A DNA stretch of 64,000 bases, from positions 10,189,086-10,253,085 of the forward strand of contig NC_063188.1 of NCBI RefSeq assembly GCF_023159225.1, written 5' to 3'. This stretch comes from Perognathus longimembris pacificus (taxonomy: Eukaryota; Chordata; Mammalia; Rodentia; Heteromyidae). Positions 1 to 10,639 of the stretch are shown here, one piece after another. The position numbers and the translations under genes were made by a program. Positions within the stretch are counted from its first letter, which is position 1; every line of letters starts with the position of its first letter. The notes under the pieces were generated by a model. It searched no databases. It had not been told where the DNA came from and saw nothing but the letters and a program-made list of their open reading frames with translations.

Positions 1-1149
1 CGTTCATCATACACAGGAACCATCTGCCTCATCATCTATTCTAATATGCCAGCAAAGATTGTGGTCACTGAAAACAATTTGGCTATTGATAGTTTGTATG
101 CCATCCAGTATTACATATTTTTTCCTTTAGTTTCTCAAAATAAACTTCCACTTATTTGCACACAAGAAACAGAGGGCAGAGTTTTGAACCCAAATTGGCA
201 CCTAAATAAAAGCACCCAATAAATACTTGTATTTGGCCAGCATTTCTAACTACCATCTGGAAGGGGTAAAGTGGGTAATTTGCAAAGCTGTGTTTACGCT
301 GAACAAATCGGAGACATTCTTATTTAAGTCCAATATATACTTAATAATGAAACATTAGATTAGACAAAGTGAAGATTACTGGTAAAGATGGTTGTTACAG
401 ATTAGCCATCTTCAAGCATGGTTTCAATAGTCACAGTTAGAAGGAATAATAGCTCGCAGTGGGGTGGGAGGAGGAAACCACTAGCATTGGGAGGACTTAG
501 CTGGGCTCTTGTGTTCCTGTCATCCAGTACAGCTACCCATTACTAGAGAACTCCCTTACTTGCATTTCATTGCAAGTTCTTCACATATTTCCTATGTGTC
601 GGGCACTAGAGTGGTCTGCTTCATTTTTGCTGCTCACAATGAGTTTTACTTCTCACAATCTCATATGGTCCTCACAGAGCCTCCATTTAACAGAAAGGAT
701 CAAACGATACCTCTCCAGTGGTAGCAAAGCAAATTCTATCTCCTCTCTGAGTTATTGCAGTTACTTTACTTTCTCCCATTCAAATGCAATCACTTAAACT
801 AGAAGACATTTCAGAATAAGGTAAGAATACTTACAGACTAAAGGCAAAAGGAGGGTGCCACAGTTATGAAGGCTGTCTCTCTTAGGCCTAGGAATCAGAC
901 AGATGTATCTCTAGAAGCATTATTGAAAGGATGAGCTGTCTATGAGAATTGTCAGAGAATGCCAACTCATTTCTCAGGGAGTCACATGGGTGACTTGTCT
1001 CATCATATATTTCCTCCTATAAAAATAATCCTTTGATGGTTTTCTTTTGGACTTTATATGTCAGTACTGGGGCACTGAGAGTTTGTATTGCACTATCCAG
1101 GTCAGGATCTGAGTCTACTTCTTGTAGAGTATTTACTATGCCCTGCCAC
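1..1149. other. Non-coding segment, no feature recognised
   Basis: I see no repeat family, RNA gene or exon here. Two overlapping frames of 71 and 75 codons (509-797, plus strand) have no recognisable domain and mixed composition, so I treat them as chance. Confidence 0.5.
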
Positions 1150-1262
1150 AACCTCCAGCTCCCTTGTCTATATAAACACCAAGCTCTCTGACAGGGACTA
1201 AGTCTTAGTCACCATTGTATCTAGTGCCTACCATGAAGCTAACACTTGATGAACGCCGTAAA
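1150..1262 (+). repeat. L2 LINE 3'-end fragment
   Basis: The order 'caagctctctgacagggact ... gtctta ... cattgtat ... agtgcctacca' follows the L2 3'-end consensus (ctccttgagggcagggact ... tcttgt ... cactgtatc ... agtgcctggca). It is heavily diverged, as expected of an old element. Confidence 0.6.
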
Positions 1263-1473
1263 TTTTAAGTAACCTATCCATCAATTGATTACTATTGCTT
1301 ATTGCCTATCCTCATTGTTGACCTTTCCATTTGCTTGACACTGGTTCCTTCTTTTTAAACAAACCTTGAAGAGCTAGTGAGGAATATAGATTTCAGAGAG
1401 AAATACAATATTCCAAATATCTTCAATTAACGTCCATTAAGCACACTTTGGATAGTCTGTCCAAAAAATCTAG

Positions 1474-1476
<3 letters not shown>

Positions 1477-1549
<73 letters not shown>
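1477..1549. repeat. (GT)n microsatellite
   Basis: About 36 GT units are interrupted by two CGTG steps near 1506-1512. The array directly abuts the tail end of the minus-strand SINE at 1550, so it probably grew from that SINE's tail. An apparent minus-strand frame of poly-HT residues across it is an artefact. Confidence 0.97.
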
Positions 1550-1551
<2 letters not shown>

Positions 1552-1760
1552 ATGCTGGTCCTGGGACTTGAACTTAGGACCTAGACTGTATGCCTGAGAT
1601 CTTTTACACAAGGTTAGTGCTCTAGCTCTACTTTATGGCTCTGTGATAGTTAATTGGAGATAAGAACCTCACAGACTGCCAGAACTGGCTTTGAACCATG
1701 ATTCTCAAATCGCAACTTCCTGAGTAGCTATAATTACAGGCATGAGTCATTATCCAGCTG
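1550..1760 (-). mobile_element. B1/ID-type composite SINE
   Basis: Read on the minus strand it has the B1-like left unit ('ggctcatgcctgtaat' relative, with 'tgagtagctataattacagg' visible on plus). The linker 'gttaattggagataaga' follows, then a tRNA-like right unit ending near 'aagtcccaggacc'. The tail is replaced by (GT)n. Divergence is moderate. Confidence 0.85.
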
Positions 1761-1769
1761 TGTGTGGAC

Positions 1770-2860
1770 TTTTACCCTATATTACTTTCTGGCCCAATGA
1801 TAAGGAACCCTCACAACTTGTTTTGGGGTTGGTGTTGGGGGGGGGATATTTCTCCTTGTTTTAGACTACATGTATGCTCTATCATATAGTAACTTGCCAG
1901 TGACTTCATTATATCTGTGGGAAGAACACAGGGACTCTTGCTTCTTTTTCGGGGGATGGGTGAAGATCATCTCCCTATTCTGCTGTTACTTCAACTGAGG
2001 CTGGCCTTGCTCTGTCTCTTCTCATATGGGTAAAAAGTTTCTCCATCTAGTTCTGATGTAGTCATCATTCTTTTTATCTCTAAACCATAGAGTGGGTTAG
2101 CATCCTGGAGTAGGTTGACTCCTGCTGGTGGTGGTGGATGCTTTTACACTATTTGCTGTCTTCCATATAACAGGACACCTTCCCTGGAGGTGTTAGCAGG
2201 TATCACTTGCTCAGCAGTCCTGCAAGCACACAGTATTTTCTGGGCATTGTATAAATGAGTACTGGGGAGTGATTTAAGCCTGCTCTGTTCATTTTAAGAG
2301 GCTCACAATTTATTAGGTAATACAAGTACATAAAATAATGGTCTTCATTTACTAAATATGTAGGCATTGTTGGAGAGCACAGCTAATACTTGGCAGAGCT
2401 GGGTTTTATCAGAACCACAGCTCTTCATTCCACCTAGGATAGAATTACATGTCCTGCTTTCTGTAGGACAGTCCTAGTTTTTTCTTGTTTCAGTTAAATG
2501 ATTAATGGCACCTTCTTTCACCCTCAAAAGTGCCTTGATTTGAGCAATAAATTATATAGTCAGCCTAACTAAGGCATTTGGGCTCTCAAATATTCTGTGA
2601 CAGGACGACAACAAGGTGCTGTGGGAGTAAAAACAATTAAAGCTCTCTTGAAATGAATTGGGGAAAAGCATCATCGAGGAGGTAGAATTGGATAAAATCC
2701 AAGAGACTTTTTGAGAGTGGAAGTGATAGTTATTGATAGGCTCCTTTCCTTTATTGTGAGTTCCTCTGTACTTCAACATCCAAAGCCAGAATTAATAAAT
2801 TATGATAAATCCCAAAGATTTACATTTAAATAAAGAAAAGCGCATGAATTATAAAAAAAA
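1770..2860. other. Non-coding segment with a G run
   Basis: There is no recognised repeat apart from a run of about 10 G at 1836-1846. A faint MIR-like stretch may lie near 2275-2330 but is too weak to call. The 75-codon minus-strand frame at 2552-2779 has no recognisable features. Confidence 0.45.
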
Positions 2861-2864
2861 GAAT

Positions 2865-3085
2865 ACCTAGCATATTTGTCAGGCATGTGCTAAACATGTA
2901 ATTGGCACTATCTCATTGAATTCTTACAAATTACCAGATAGTACTTACAAATCCTCCTCCTCTAGGGATTAAATCACTTGTTTGGAATCACAAAACTACA
3001 AAGTCATGGAGCCCCGAGTCACAGACCAATCTGACTTCAAGATTAAATCAATCACTACTACCCTGCTTCTAGAACATTACATCGT
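2865..3085 (+). repeat. MIR SINE
   Basis: The motif order matches MIR: 'catgtgctaaacatgtaattggcac', 'tctcattgaattctta', then 'aaatcacttg', 'tcacaaaactac', and 'gagccccgagtcacagacc' near the 3' end. It is an old, tRNA-derived, mammal-wide element. Confidence 0.7.
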
Positions 3086-3124
3086 CTAGATCAGATTTGT
3101 CTTTCAGTTTATCACGGTGACAAT

Positions 3125-3305
3125 GCTAGAGACTACCACTTATTGTGCATCTGTAATGTGCCAGGGAATTGGTGGAATTAATTTTGACTCTTCCTGATGG
3201 CCCTAACTCATAGTTCATTCTTACTTCATGAGTGAGGAATTGCAAGGCACAGAGATAAGGTACAATCTCTTAATTGTTAAAGTTCACAGCCTTCAAGCTG
3301 GAGAA
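3125..3305 (+). repeat. MIR SINE
   Basis: It carries 'attgtgcatctgtaatgtgccaggg', 'gagtgaggaattgcaaggcacagaga' and 'aagttcacagcc', the usual MIR core and 3' order. It is diverged, and the central part is poor. Confidence 0.65.
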
Positions 3306-3439
3306 GATCAGTGAGCATAAGAATGTATTTGATGAGCTCTAGGGATCTTCACTGTTGGATTTCATTAGACACTTTCATAGCTGCTAAGAAAGGTAGAAAG
3401 TCTTCTTTTTAATTAGCAGACCTCTGAGAAACAACAGGA

Positions 3440-3590
3440 AAGGTAGACTCTTATCTTTTTCCTTTCTCAGACTCAGCTATGTCACCCTGAGCAAATTGAT
3501 TCCTCCCTGTGAGTTTGTTTCATTTGTAATGTGGAGATAACTTTGGTGTGACACATTTGCCATGAAGATTAGAAGAGAAAGTACATGCAG
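3440..3590 (-). repeat. MIR SINE
   Basis: The plus-strand text is the MIR antisense pattern ('gactcagctatgtcaccctgagcaaattgattcctccctgtgagtttg...'). Compare the MIR consensus '...tgtgaccttgggcaagttacttaacctctctgagcctcagtttc'. Confidence 0.65.
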
Positions 3591-3845
3591 AGTATGTTCA
3601 GTCTCTACCTGTTCATTACCCATTCCTTCTCCATGATTATAGCTTTAGCCTTGTTTGGACACTTGGCAGGTTTCGGTTTCACCTATGCAGCAGTGAGGGA
3701 TGACATTTAGCCTGATTATTTCCAAATTAGAAATATATCATTTTTCTACATTAGAATTTGGATAAATTGAGAAACTTAGCTGAAGCAATTTTGTATCCAT
3801 TTTCCCCTCCCTAAAATATTTATGTATTCTGTTTTCTGGATGTTT

Positions 3846-3984
3846 ACATGGGAATTCTTTTTTTTTCACATATGTTTTTTTTTTTTCTCAAATTTTTATT
3901 ATCAAACTGATGTACAGAGAGGTTACAGTATCATACGTTGGGCATTGGATACATTTCTTGTACTGTTTGTACATGGGAATTCTT
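3846..3984 (-). mobile_element. Very short LINE-1 3' end with target duplication
   Basis: The core at 3860-3970 is the terminal ~110 bases of a rodent L1 3' UTR on the minus strand ('tattatcaaactgatgtacagagaggttacagt'). It is flanked by a perfect 14 bp duplication, acatgggaattctt, at 3846-3859 and 3971-3984. The tail is two T runs separated by 'cacatatg'. It is a severely 5'-truncated insertion. Confidence 0.9.
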
Positions 3985-4028
3985 AACTCTCAAACAATTA
4001 GGGCCTCATGCAGGGTTCAAAACTTTGG

Positions 4029-4259
4029 CCTTCCTTCTTTTTTTTTTTTTTTTTTTTGGAAAGTCCTGGGCCTTGGACTCAGGGCCTGAGCACTGTCCCT
4101 GGCTTCTTCCCGCTCAAGGCTAGCACTCTGCCACTTGAGCCACAGCGCCGCTTCTGGCCGTTTTCTGTATATGTGGTGCTGGGGAATCGAACCTAGGGCC
4201 TCGTGTATCCGAGGCAGGCACTCTTGCCACTAGGCTATATCCCCAGCCCCTTCCTTCTT
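4029..4259 (-). mobile_element. Dimeric ID-type SINE (IDL-Geo-like)
   Basis: On the minus strand: left unit 'ggggctggggatatagcctagtggcaag...' (ID/tRNA-Ala-like, with A- and B-box-like segments). The linker 'acatatacagaaaa' follows, then a right unit 'gtggctcaagtggcagagtgctagccttgagc', and an A-rich tail (the T run at 4039-4057 on plus). The flanking 11 bp duplication is ccttccttctt (4029-4039, 4249-4259). Low divergence suggests a recent insertion. Confidence 0.93.
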
Positions 4260-4369
4260 ATTTTATAGTTTTAATAGTATGTGCCCCTGGGGAGAAAGGC
4301 AAACTACCAAAGGTTACATTGAAGAATAAATTGCTATTTTCTACCATCCCAGCCCCCAAGACACCCTTT

Positions 4370-4995
4370 GTAGAACTAATCACTGCAATTATATCCTGTG
4401 TCTTTCAAGAGATATTCTGTTCATATATAAAGCTGTCTGTTTTATATACATGATTGCATACTCTCTACCCTGTTGTGAACCTTGTTTTAATCATTTGGCA
4501 ATGTATTTTGGTAATCACCCCATTTCAACATGCCTAGATTTCTCTCATTGTTAGATTTTGAGCCAGGGTCTCCCCGTGTGAGATGGCCCTAAACTTGTAA
4601 TCCTCTTGCCTCACCCTCTCAAGCATTGGGATTACAAATGTTCATCAGCACACACTTTATTTGTAATGACTGCATGATATTCAAATATATGGATATTCCA
4701 TAATTCATGTAGACATTCCCAAGGAGGTTTGCAGCTTTTTTCCAATTATGAATAATTTTGAAAATGTCCTTGTTCACACGCATGTAGAATCATAGCTAAA
4801 TGTTATTACTGGAATTACTCAATCACATGTGTATGCACTTACAGTGCTGATAAATATTACCAAATTGTTCTTCAAAGAGGCTGTCTGGGTTTAATTACCA
4901 CCAATAAAGAAAAGGATGTCTGTTCACATCCCAAGCTAACACATTATACTTTTGTCCTTTTAAATCATGATTGGAAAGTGGCATTTGTTTCAGTT
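4370..4995 (-). mobile_element. Ancient L1M-type LINE relic
   Basis: The plus-strand text follows the antisense of an old eutherian L1. The landmarks are 'tgcatgatattcaaatatatggatattcc', 'ttttttccaattatgaataattttg', 'ttactggaattactcaatca' and 'ccaaattgttcttcaaagaggctgt'. The B1 copy at 4555-4660 interrupts it. The boundaries are approximate. Confidence 0.5.
4555..4660 (-). mobile_element. B1 SINE (7SL-derived)
   Basis: The plus strand reads 'gagccagggtctccccgtgtgagatggcc ... caagcattgggattacaaatgttc', the antisense of an old B1. It sits inside the L1M relic, so it inserted later. Confidence 0.7.
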
Positions 4996-5317
4996 AAATT
5001 TTTAGAAGATTGTTATCAGTACATATTAGTTATACAAGGGGAATTTCATTGTAATTATCCATATATGCATATAATGTACTCTAGTGAAATTCATCCCCTC
5101 TCTTTCCCTCATTTGCTCTCTTCTCTATAAAACAAATTTTGATAGGTATTCTATTTTCATACATGCATATAAAGTGCTTCAACAATATTTATTGCCATTT
5201 ACTATCTCTGTTAGCCCTTTCCCTTCCACTGATACCACCCCACAGCATAGCCCATTTTACTTTCTAGTCATTTAAAAAAATTCTAGTGTGTATTACTTTT
5301 ATAAAGAAATTCCACCA

Positions 5318-5545
5318 AGCTGGGTGCTGGTGGCTCATGCCTGCAATTCTAGGTACTTAGGAGTCTGAGATCTGAGAATCCCAGTTCATAGCTAACCCAG
5401 TCAGGAAAGTCTGTGACACTCTTGTTTCCAATTAACCACCAGAAAACTGGAAGTGGTGCTGTGCCTCAAAGTGGTAGAGTGCTCGCCTAAGCAAAAGGGC
5501 CCAGCTCAGGCTCTGAGTTAAAGCCTCAAAGCAAACAAAAAATGA
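5318..5545 (+). mobile_element. B1/ID-type composite SINE
   Basis: It starts 'gctgggtgctggtggctcatgcctgcaat', continues through 'ccaattaaccaccagaaaactgg', and ends with the tRNA-like unit 'agtggtagagtgctcgcc...ctgagttaaagcctca' plus an A-rich tail. I could not find a clean target duplication. Confidence 0.85.
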
Positions 5546-5742
5546 TGCACCATGGTAATTCACAATTCATATGTTATAATTCAGTCTGACTCACCTCCCA
5601 TACTTTCCTATTGTTTATCAGCTTTCAGTGAGTTTTCTTATGCTGTTTCTATATGTAGACACAAAACATTTTGATGTTATCTTTTCTCCATTACTCTCTT
5701 TCCTTTTCATTTTTGTAAGCTGGACTTAAAGATATAAATCTA

Positions 5743-5870
5743 ACGTGTGTGTACACACACATATACACACAAATATACTATATATACATATATGTATGTA
5801 TTGAATACTATGTATGTATGTACAAGCATATACATATGTATGAGTGTGTGTACACACACATTAGATAGAT
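5743..5870. repeat. Mixed (CA)/(TA)/(TG) alternating tract
   Basis: About 130 bases alternate purine and pyrimidine (tgtgtgtacacacacat ... tatgtatgta ... gtgtgtgtacacacacatt). The two ends are near mirror/inverted copies (gtgtgtacacacaca), so cruciform or Z-DNA formation is conceivable. Confidence 0.85.
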
Positions 5871-5999
5871 ATCTTTAAATATAGCATACACAAATGGAAA
5901 AATGTGTCCCTTTCTTTAGCTTGGTTTATTTCATTTAGCATGGTGATTTCCAGTTCCATCAATATTCCTGTAATGACATAATTTCATTTTCTTTCTTTC

Positions 6000-6160
6000 T
6001 TTTTTTTAATGCTAGTATTAGGGCTTGAACTTAGAGCATGCAGTCTTCAAAAGTTTTTTTTTGTCTCATCGCTGACACTCTACCTCTTGAACCATGATTC
6101 CAGTCCAACATTTTGCTGGTGACTTGGAGATAAGAGTCTCCTCTGGCTCTGAAACCTGCA
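6000..6160 (-). mobile_element. Truncated B1/ID composite SINE
   Basis: T tail, then 'tgctagtattagggcttgaacttagagc' (antisense right unit) and 'ctggtgacttggagataagagtctc' (antisense linker). The distal B1-like part is missing. Confidence 0.7.
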
Positions 6161-6186
6161 CATTTTGTTACCACAAAATTCTGCCT

Positions 6187-6430
6187 GACGCCAGGCACCA
6201 GTGGCTCACGCCTGTAATGCTAGCTACTCGGGAGGCTGAGATCTGAGGTTCAAAGCCAGTCCAGGCAGGAAAGTCCATGAGACTATTATCTCCAATAAAC
6301 AACTCAGAAAACACCGGAAATGGGACTGTGGCTCAAGTGGTAGAACACTAGCTTTGAGCAAAAGAAGCTTGGGGACAGTGCCCAGGCCCTGAGATTAAGC
6401 CCCAGGACAGGTTAAAAAAAATAATAAAAA
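6187..6430 (+). mobile_element. B1/ID-type composite SINE
   Basis: It is full length: 'gccaggcaccagtggctcacgcctgtaat', 'tactcgggaggctgagatctgagg', 'aggaaagtccatgagac', linker 'ttatctccaataaacaac', right unit 'gtggctcaagtggtagaacactagctttgagc', and an A-rich tail 6412-6430. It is one of the least diverged copies of this type here. Confidence 0.9.
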
Positions 6431-6639
6431 TCGGCCTCCATGTGTGACCATTCAAGTAAGTTCAATGAAAATAAAGCATTATGAATAACACAAGAATAAA
6501 ATGATACAAATCTGTTAACCTATAAATATCCATTGCATATGGTATATTTCCTTCAAACCTTCATGGTTAGGTAGATTTTTTAAAAATCATATGCTTTATT
6601 TCTGCACATTGATTTTAACACTGAAGCTATTATTTTTTT

Positions 6640-8205
6640 CTTCTTTATTGTAAAAGTGAAGTACAGAGAGGTTACAGTTTCATATGTAAGGTGAGTACAT
6701 TTCACATGCAACTTGTTGCTTCCGCTCTCATTTTTCCTCTCCACCCTGCAACCCCATGAGTTAGTTTACACCAAATGGTCTTGTAAGTATTGCTTTTGCA
6801 ATGGTTTGTCTTTTTATCCTTTGTCTCTCAATTCTGGTATTTCCTTTCCCGTCCCTAGTTCCAATACACGTATATACAGTATCCAGGGTACTAAGATCAG
6901 ATACAATGATAGCAGGGGTAAAACCACGGGAAGGGAGTATGAGAGAAAAAAAAGGGTATGGTTTCACATGGCATGTTGAAATTAATTACAATAATGATAT
7001 ACCACTTGTTTCCATAACTTGGAGTTCATTTTGCTTAGCATCATCTTATGTGTTCATAAGGGCATAGCTATTGGGCTATTGTGAGCTTCTGCTATGACTA
7101 TTCTAGACATGCACTAATTATTCCCTATGAGGAAAACCATAGAGTCCATGTTTCTTTGGGTCTGGCTCACATCACTTAGAATGATTTTTTCCCCAAGTCT
7201 TTCCATTTCCTTATGAATGAGGCAATGTCATTCTTTCTGATAGAGGCATAGAATTCCATTGTGTATATGTGCCACATTTTCCTGATCCACTCATCTACTG
7301 AGGGGCATCTTGGTTGGTTCCATATTTTAGCAATGACAAATTGTGCTGTGATGAACATAGATGTGCTGGTGGCTTTAGTGTGGTCTTGCTTGTAATTTTT
7401 TGGGTAGATGCCCAAAAGTGAGGCAGCTGGGTCATAGGGGAGCTCTATGTTTAGCCCTCTGAGGAATCTCCATACCACTTTCCAGGGGGGCTGAACAAGT
7501 TTACATTCCCACTAACAATGTAGTAGGGTTCCCTTTTGGCCACATCCTCTCCAGCTTTTGTTATTATTAGTTTTCCGGATAATGGACATTCTTACTAGGG
7601 TGGAATCTCAGTGTTGATTTGATTTCCATTTCTTTTATGGCCAGTGAAGTAGAGCACCTCTTCATGTGTCTCTTGGCAATTCTCTCTTTTCTCTTCAGTG
7701 AAGTCTCTTTTTAGGTCTTTAGCCCACTTGTTGAGGGGGCCGTTGGTTCTTTGAGGATTTGTTTTGGAGGAATTTGACTTTTTGAGTTCTACTTATATTT
7801 TAGAGATGAGGCCTTTGTCAATTGTATGGCCGGTAAAGATCTTCTCCCAATCTGTGGGCTTTCTGTTTATCTTGCAAGCTACGTCCTTTGCCCTGCAGAA
7901 GCTCTGTAGTTTGATGCAGTTCCATTTTTCCATCCTTTCTTTGATTTGTTGTGTTTCTGAGCCTTTATTAAGGAATTTTCATCCTGTGCCGAGGAGCCCA
8001 AGTTTTTCTTCTATTCCTTCTTGTAGTGTTCTAAGGGTATCTGTTTTTACTTCAAGGTCTTTGATCCATTTGGAATTGATTGTGATCATATTTCCAGATC
8101 ATTTAGTTTGGTTGAAAACATTTCATGGTTTTAAGTCTTTGAAGTCCCATATTACTGGACATTTGTCTCCTTTTATTGTTTTGGCCTTACAAAACCAATT
8201 ATAAA
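6640..8205 (-). mobile_element. LINE-1 3' end, about 1.5 kb, 5'-truncated
   Basis: On the minus strand this runs from inside ORF2 (8205) through the ORF2 C-terminus (stop near 7175) to a 3' UTR and tail near 6640. The plus strand shows the standard landmarks 'attccattgtgtatatgtgccacatttt', 'ggccagtgaagtagagcacctcttcatgtgtctcttgg' and 'aatctgtgggctttctgtttatcttgcaagc'. It is the longest L1 piece in the window. A 146-codon plus-strand frame across it is a shadow. Confidence 0.92.
7176..7478 (-). pseudogene. L1 ORF2 C-terminal remnant (open 100 codons)
   Basis: This minus-strand frame stays open for 100 codons and matches the carboxyl end of L1 ORF2p. It shows 'LPYDPAASLLGIYPKNY', then 'MFITAQFVIAKIWNQPRCPS', then 'WIRKMWHIYTMEFYASIRKN'. 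These correspond to the conserved LPYDPAIPLLGIYPK...WIKKMWYIYTMEYYSAI region downstream of the reverse transcriptase domain. The endonuclease and RT domains are absent here, so it is not functional. The intact frame suggests a moderately young insertion. Confidence 0.93.
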
Positions 8206-8396
8206 CAATTTCACCATAAATCAATTTGACTATATTTTGATCAATGACTAGGCTGTTATAAAATCCTTCTGAAACTACTGTTTTAAACATATGTTACGGC
8301 CCTTGATGCAAATTGTCAAATATAATGAAATGAATTCTTGATAGCGTGTATTTTATTCAGCTGTAATTGACTTTAGTATACTGATTCTACTCAAAA

Positions 8397-8683
8397 TCAC
8401 TGAATACTTTTTTTGTGTATGTTAGTCCTGGGGCTTGAACCCAGGGCCTAGCCTGGGCACTGTCCCTGAAGAGGGTGTTTTTTTCCCCTCTCAAGTTCAA
8501 CACTCTTAAAAGCCACAGCTTCATTTCTTCATTTCTGTCTTTTTGGTTACTTGATTGGAAATGACAGTCTTATGTACTTTCCTGCCCATACTGGTTTTGG
8601 TCCATACTCCTCCAATGTTAGCCTCTTGAGTAGCTAGGCTCACAGGCATGAGCCACTGGCACATGACTCACTCAATACTTTTT
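8397..8683 (-). mobile_element. B1/ID composite SINE with target duplication
   Basis: The antisense order on plus is T tail, 'gtcctggggcttgaacccagggcct', the right unit, then 'gatt-ggaaatgaca' (linker region), and 'tgagtagctaggctcacaggcatgagccactgg'. It is flanked by a 16 bp duplication with one mismatch, tcactgaatacttttt (8397-8412) and tcactcaatacttttt (8668-8683). Confidence 0.88.
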
Positions 8684-8689
8684 ATTGTG

Positions 8690-9240
8690 ACCACTGAATA
8701 CAAAATAAATTTGGATTCATTTTAATATAATCTCTACTTTGTCATCCAAGAGCTACAACTTAGAAATAAGAAGAGATATAAAGGGATGGGCTACAAGCTT
8801 ATCCTATCAGAAAGGCCTGGGACATCTGAACTGGGACTGGGTGGCATCTACGCCAATATGCCTTCCAGAAGACAGAGCCTGAGAGAGTTTTGCCTAGTGG
8901 AAAGATTTTTCCCGGATGGAACATTTTCAGCTCTATTCCATTTGCAGGATTGGTGTTCTTGAGTAATGAAGAGATCCTTCTAGCTTAGGGACTGAATTTA
9001 AAATACTACTCATTTGAAGCATTCGTGAAATTGTCCATGTAGAATCCTTGCAAAAACCCAATTAGAAACACAAGATTAAGTACTTTTATCCACACATTAG
9101 AGAACGTAAAAGTCATAATGGAAATTCGTTAAGCATATACCATGGGATAAGCTTTGTACTAAGTTTACTCTCTGCCTTAGTTCTTAAAAGAACACCATAG
9201 ATTCTACTGTTTATGGAAAAAGACAAGAAAATATAGACAT
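8690..9240. other. Non-coding segment, nothing recognised
   Basis: This is unique-looking AT-rich sequence between a SINE and L1 relics. No open frame or motif stands out. Confidence 0.5.
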
Positions 9241-9242
9241 TT

Positions 9243-9415
9243 TATTTCATTTTTTATTATTCTTAAGCATTTGTACAAAGGAGTTTCAACTGAACATGTC
9301 AGTTTGTGACTACAGTGCATGTTAATCAATGTCAACCATTTCATCATTCTCTTCCACCTTTCCCAACCTCACCTAGCCCCTCAATTTGTATAGTTCCTTT
9401 TCCACATCTGTCCAA
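9243..9415 (-). mobile_element. Old LINE-1 3' UTR (second 3'-UTR type)
   Basis: The plus strand reads 'tttttattattcttaagcatttgtacaaaggagttt ... tcaatgtcaaccatttcatcattctcttccacc', the same 3'-UTR type as 31196-31375 and 42755-42900. It differs from the 'gatgtacagagaggttacagt' type. Confidence 0.6.
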
Positions 9416-9419
9416 TTAA

Positions 9420-10630
9420 TATTTTTTATTTTATTGTTATTGTAAAGGTGATATACAGAGAGGTTATAGTTGCATAAGTCAGGTAATGAGTACATTTATT
9501 TTTGAACAGTGTCACCTCTTTCCTCATTTTCTCCCAGTTTTTCTCTCTTGACCCCACTTCTCCACAAGTTGCACAGTTCATTTCCCAGCATCGTGTCTAG
9601 TGGGCATGGCTGCTGCATTTGTTCACCCTCTGTCCCACCATTTCTGTGCTCACCCTTACCCTCCTCCAAACAGAGAAACTTACATATAAGGCAAAAGGTG
9701 CAGAAATAAAAAAAACAGTGACAAAAAGGAAAAAAAAAACATACACCAGAGCAAAAGAACACAAAACTTTTTGTTTCTATTCCTTGGAGATAATTTCGAT
9801 AAGCATCATTTTATATGATCGTCTGCACATAGCTGTTGCCCTTTTGTGATCCTCTCCTAAGAATGTCTGCCTTTACTCTCATTGTGTGAATGTCTAGAGT
9901 GCTGTATAATTTATCATGTCCAAGTGTATTTTTTTGTCTTGTACCACCCAGTGTGTTTACTTGTAGATTTATTGGCACTTTCTATTACAACAAATGAGAG
10001 AAATCATGCAACCTATGCCTGCATTTGCAAATCCTTCCTCCCTCCATTAGTCTGTTCTTCCCTTGATCTCACCTTCCCTTGGCAATGCACTTTCTACATT
10101 CCTGATATCAATTTTGTTACACTCTAAGTTAGTTGTTCAAAAGAGCTATATCATTAAAGTTCTCCCTTGCATAAACTATGTTTTAATTAATATGTTTTCA
10201 TATGCCTGCGTATATGTTTACATATATAATTTAAGTATAACTTACAAATATGAGAGAAAACATATTTCCTTTGTCTCTCTGTGCCTGACTTACTTTATTA
10301 AACATAATTTTTCCAGGTCCACCTATTTCCCTACAAATGACATAGGTGAGTAAAACTGTATTACATACTACATTTTCATAATCCATTCATCCCCTGAGGG
10401 GCGTCTGAGCTGTTTCCATACCTTGGCTATGGTGAATAGTGCAGCAATGACCATGAGTCCATATAGCTTTACTGTATCTTGATTTATATTTATATTATTT
10501 ATATGTGTCCAAAGTGGTATTGATGAATCTTAAGGCAGTTCTATGTTTAGTTTTTTGAGGAATCTTCAAACTGCTTTCCCAAATGGTTGAATTGAACTAG
10601 TTTACAATCCCGCCAGTAGTGTGAATAGCT
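9420..10630 (-). mobile_element. LINE-1 relics, two or more pieces
   Basis: 9420-9960 is an antisense 3' UTR ('ttattgtaaaggtgatatacagagaggttatagtt', 'aagcatcattttatatgatcgtctgcacatagctgttgccc'). 10230-10630 is antisense end of ORF2 in an older copy ('ttcataatccattcatcccctgaggggcgtctgag', 'ttctatgtttagttttttgaggaatcttcaaactg'). The join in between is unclear. Short plus-strand frames here are shadows. Confidence 0.65.
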
Positions 10631-10639
10631 TATTTAAGT

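Larger units (their letters stand above)
5005..5985 (-). mobile_element. Old rodent LINE-1 3'-end relic, interrupted
   Basis: Segments 5005-5290 and 5580-5985 read as antisense L1 3' end. Typical features are 'acatattagttatacaaggggaatttcattgtaattatcc' and 'tttagcttggtttatttcatttagcatggtgatttccagttccatc', the latter close to the ORF2 end. A SINE splits it at 5318 and an alternating purine-pyrimidine tract lies at 5743-5870. Confidence 0.55.

Noticed and set aside
1477..1549. CRISPR or regulatory array
   Set aside because: It is a plain GT microsatellite. No repeat-spacer structure exists anywhere in the window.
7764..8204. 146-codon plus-strand frame
   Set aside because: It is the complement of L1 ORF2 on the minus strand, a shadow.
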